Shown piece by piece: positions 44,562-46,439 of a stretch of DNA of 46,439 bases (positions are counted from its first letter, which is position 1; each line of letters starts with the position of its first letter). Where the stretch lies: NCBI GenBank assembly GCA_903915535.1, contig CAIWTJ010000026.1, forward strand, positions 1 to 46,439, given 5' to 3'. The notes beneath the pieces were generated by a model. The model saw nothing but the letters and a program-made list of their open reading frames with translations, searched no databases and was not told the origin of the DNA. The translations under genes were made by a program, and so were the position numbers. The DNA comes from Enhydrobacter aerosaccus (GTDB lineage: Bacteria > Pseudomonadota > Alphaproteobacteria > Reyranellales > Reyranellaceae).

Positions 44562-45104
44562 TTAGCGATGATTATAAATTGTAGAGCGGGCAACGTTGAA
44601 ACGCTCCGCGATCTCGCCGACCGTCAATTCTCCAGTTCGAAGCAGGGCACGCACGGTCTTGATGTCTTTCGGGGTGAGGGATGACCGGCGTCCACCTTTG
44701 CGGCCACGGGCTCGCGCTGCCGTTAGCCCCGCAAGTGTTCGTTCTCGTATGAGATTGCGCTCGAACTCAGCAAGTGAAGCGAACACATGAAAGACAAGTC
44801 GTCCCGACGAAGATGATGTGTCTATTTTTTCGGTGATGCTCGCGAAACCGATCTTCTTGTTTTCGAGCGCCGTTACCGTGTGGATGAGGGTAGCCAAGTT
44901 GCGGCCGAGTCGATCGAGGCGCCAAACGTAGAGGGTGTCTCCAGGACGAATCGCTATGAGACAGGCTTCAAGTTGAGGGCGAGCTGCGTTCTTCCCACTG
45001 GCTTGTTCTTGATAGATGACCTTACAGCCAACGCGCTTAAGCGCATCGAGTTGTAGGTCGAGCGTCTGATCGTCTGTGCTTACTCGCGCGTATCCGATCT
45101 TCAC
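44562..45104 (-). CDS. Serine recombinase (resolvase/invertase family)
   Basis: 180 aa. Catalytic Ser9 in GYARVSTDDQ, LYVWRLDRLGRNLATL with the active-site Arg cluster, then HVFASLAEFERNLIRERT of the E-helix and a C-terminal HTH (ELTVGEIAERFNVARSTIYNH). This is the size of Tn3-type resolvases and DNA invertases. An inverted repeat upstream may be its crossover or res site. Probably resolves cointegrates or inverts a segment of the island; it is not the tRNA-directed integrase. Confidence 0.92.
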   Translation of the reverse strand: MKIGYARVSTDDQTLDLQLDALKRVGCKVIYQEQASGKNAARPQLEACLIAIRPGDTLYVWRLDRLGRNLATLIHTVTALENKKIGFASITEKIDTSSSSGRLVFHVFASLAEFERNLIRERTLAGLTAARARGRKGGRRSSLTPKDIKTVRALLRTGELTVGEIAERFNVARSTIYNHR

Positions 45105-45159
45105 TGTGTCTAGATTCTATCACGGGGTAGCCTTTGGCAGACATTGATACCTGGATAAG

Positions 45160-45221
45160 TTGTTGGACACCGAATCGGTTCTTTAGGGTGGTTTCCGTGG
45201 GAAATTGCGGTTGTCCAACAA
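45160..45221. promoter_or_regulatory. Inverted repeat upstream of the serine recombinase, possible res site
   Basis: TTGTTGGACA (45160-45169) and its exact reverse complement TGTCCAACAA (45212-45221) flank a 42-bp spacer, 55 bp upstream of the recombinase start. Resolvase target sites lie in this position and contain TGTC-type half-sites. A smaller inverted repeat CTTCAA/TTGAAG lies at 45257-45275. Confidence 0.55.
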
Positions 45222-45291
45222 ACGGAGGTTTATTAGACGTTCGAACACGTGATAGCTTCAACTGTCGATTGAAGTTCAACAGAGGCTAGCA

Positions 45292-45610
45292 TGGCACACA
45301 CATCCGCACTCGGTCGCTTCGAGGAAAACAAAAAGGATGTGGACTGGCTACTAGAGATTCACCAAGACCTCGCGGGCAACGCACCTGGGGCGCAAGTGGG
45401 GTGTGGAGGTTCTGAATAAGTCAGCGGTTGTGTTGACCAGCGCGATTTGGGAAGCGTACGTCGAGGATGTCATCGGTGAGGCTATAGAGCATATCGCGTT
45501 GCGCTTGACCGATCCTGACAAGTTACCAGTAAACCTCAAAAAGCAATTGCCACGCAGATCAAATCTGACAAGCATGAGCTTTCGCCGTGGACGTTGGCGA
45601 GTATTCTAGC
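45292..45610 (+). pseudogene. RiboL-PSP-HEPN-type gene broken by frameshifts
   Basis: The ATG at 45292 gives HTSALGRFEENKKDVDWLLE and IHQDLAG, then the frame is lost. The next frame (from about 45403) continues EVLNKSAVVLTSAIWEAYVE and DVIGEAIEHIA up to KLPVNLKKQL, and a third frame carries IATQIKSDKHELSPWTLASI. Together they follow the start of a RiboL-PSP-HEPN family protein (NENxRDVxxLLEIH, LNKSAIVLxxAxWEAY), so two frameshifts and a C-terminal loss have killed it. These HEPN proteins are common in defence islands. Confidence 0.6.
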
Positions 45611-45636
45611 ATGTCGAACGAGCGGCAGAGGACGTG

Positions 45637-45945
45637 ATGAAAAAGCCGGAACCGACGGACCAGCAACGTATGTCAATTGCACTGCGAGCGGGTGCCTACG
45701 TGCGATGGGTTGAATTGCGCAAGCAACGAACGCCGAGCCACGACGAACGCGGTGAATGGATTGCTGGACTGCTTGATGGGGAAGATCTGTCGAGCATCGA
45801 TAACGAGGTTCATATAATCGACTCGATTTCATTGACGCTCGATCCCGGTGGGGTAGAGGCATTTGCGAAATCGATTAAGTACTTTGAAACGCTCGACGAG
45901 GTCGACGCAAAGTACAACGCGCTGCAAAAGAAAAGCCCCGGATGA
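45637..45945 (+). CDS. Small protein of unknown function
   Basis: 102 aa from the ATG at 45637, with AGAGGA 4 nt upstream; a GTG one codon earlier is an alternative. Mixed charged helices (MSIALRAGAYVRWVELRKQR, ERGEWIAGLL) and an acidic tail. No family recognised. It ends inside a strong hairpin. It follows the broken HEPN gene by about 30 bp and may once have been its partner. Confidence 0.45.
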   Translation: MKKPEPTDQQRMSIALRAGAYVRWVELRKQRTPSHDERGEWIAGLLDGEDLSSIDNEVHIIDSISLTLDPGGVEAFAKSIKYFETLDEVDAKYNALQKKSPG

Positions 45946-45953
45946 GCCGGGGC
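45935..45953. terminator. GC-rich hairpin at the end of the small gene
   Basis: GCCCCGG (45935-45941) and CCGGGGC (45947-45953) form a 7-bp GC stem with loop ATGAG, overlapping the stop codon at 45943-45945. A short T-containing run follows. Probably a terminator, perhaps shared with the convergent DUF932 gene. Confidence 0.5.
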
Positions 45954-46003
45954 AGTGCAGGTTTATTCCTCCTTCCTCTACGGGTCGCTCGGTTGCGGGT
46001 GCT

Positions 46004-46439
46004 TCACGAAACGCGCTCGCAAACTCCATCGATGATCTTGTGGAGTTCTGCGGTTGCTCTCGGGTTCTCCGAGACTTTGCCGGTGAGAGCGAAGGTCGCG
46101 GCATTGAATAGACGCCAGCCGCTCTTGTCGCCCCAATCATGCGAAGGCTCTTCCCACTGGTGAAGAACGTCCGCGATCTTCTGCACGCCGATGACTTGGT
46201 TGCGGTACATCTGCATGATGGCCTGGTCCGCGCGTTGGTCGGACAGCATGGTTGCCCGATAGCATTCGAACTGCCGGTGCTGGCTCTCGCGTTGGATGGC
46301 GAGCGGTTCGATGATCTCCCCGATAAGGCCAGGAAGGTCGCGCTTCAGGTTCGAGGTGTGCTTGCGCTTGATGACGTGATCGCCGGAGAAGGCGAGGTTG
46401 TCACAAACGAACGTGCGCGAGCCAAAGCTAACGCCGACC
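46004..46439 (-). CDS. DUF932-domain (plasmid/phage-type) protein, 5' end outside window
   Basis: Partial: about 144 C-terminal residues, reading in from the window edge (VGVSFGSRTFVCDNLAFSGD, then HVIKRKHTSNLKRDLPGLIG) through QHRQFECYRATML to NQVIGVQKIADVLHQWEEPS and a final HKIIDGVCERVS. The CDNLAFSG and KRKHT motifs are those of DUF932, a family found on plasmids, ICEs and phages, with some members near anti-restriction genes. Its presence shows the mobile region continues past the right end. Function unknown. Confidence 0.7.
   Translation of the reverse strand, partial: VGVSFGSRTFVCDNLAFSGDHVIKRKHTSNLKRDLPGLIGEIIEPLAIQRESQHRQFECYRATMLSDQRADQAIMQMYRNQVIGVQKIADVLHQWEEPSHDWGDKSGWRLFNAATFALTGKVSENPRATAELHKIIDGVCERVS

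Overview
The window looks like chromosome from a high-G+C alphaproteobacterium carrying a large acquired island. Support comes from RegB/RegA (PrrBA/ActSR-type) redox genes, a Bug/TctC solute-binding protein, Rhizobiales-like tRNA fragments and strong G/C third-position use. I cannot fix the genus; a Reyranella- or Bradyrhizobium-like host is a guess. The break is sharp. Positions 1 to about 21,870 are compact and GC-rich, while 21,915 to the end is AT-richer, looser and full of mobile and defence-type genes.

Left half (1-21,840). The genes are: rutA; a PadR - DUF1700 - DUF2807 - lipoprotein hydrolase operon with a palindromic operator candidate; an MFS exporter divergent from a Bug protein; a MerR regulator fused to a P-loop domain; a GntP permease; a secreted GH5 glycosidase; an ODP-type metallo-beta-lactamase-fold protein coupled to argG; two hydrolases; pyrC; a NUDIX hydrolase; regB-regA; and a Liv-type ABC transporter. 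That transporter consists of LivH, a fused LivM-LivG and LivF. Its ATPase parts are visibly degenerate. A DpgC-like crotonase-fold protein is the last chromosomal gene.

Island boundary (21,870-23,400). The 3' portion of a tRNA-Gly(CCC) gene sits beside the DpgC-like gene with no 5' half, the expected footprint of an att site. About 500 bp further in is a similar 3' fragment of tRNA-Arg(ACG), with a perfect palindrome nearby. Small decayed genes follow.

Island cargo (23,400-46,439). Unknown membrane proteins, a DUF4239 protein overlapping an OFA-family transporter, and an IS66 element come first. Next is a three-gene operon: a DUF262 (ParB-like) protein, an AAA/DUF3696 ATPase and an unknown protein that abuts the IS66. 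A plasmid-like module follows, with an HTH_36 protein, three 23-bp iteron-like repeats and an HTH/coiled-coil protein.

Then comes a tightly coupled six-gene operon: DNA methyltransferase, BglII-like nuclease, ParB-like protein, SNF2 helicase, DUF3883 protein and HEPN protein. A Rossmann methyltransferase-like protein paired with a MORC/MutL-like GHKL ATPase converges on it. The window ends with a serine recombinase, a frameshifted HEPN pseudogene, a small unknown gene and a truncated DUF932 gene.

The strongest candidates for undescribed systems are the DUF262/DUF3696/unknown trio, the six-gene operon, and the GHKL/Rossmann pair. That these are anti-phage or anti-plasmid systems is inferred from domain content and context; nothing here shows activity. 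No tyrosine integrase or intact target tRNA is visible, so the island probably continues beyond the right end.
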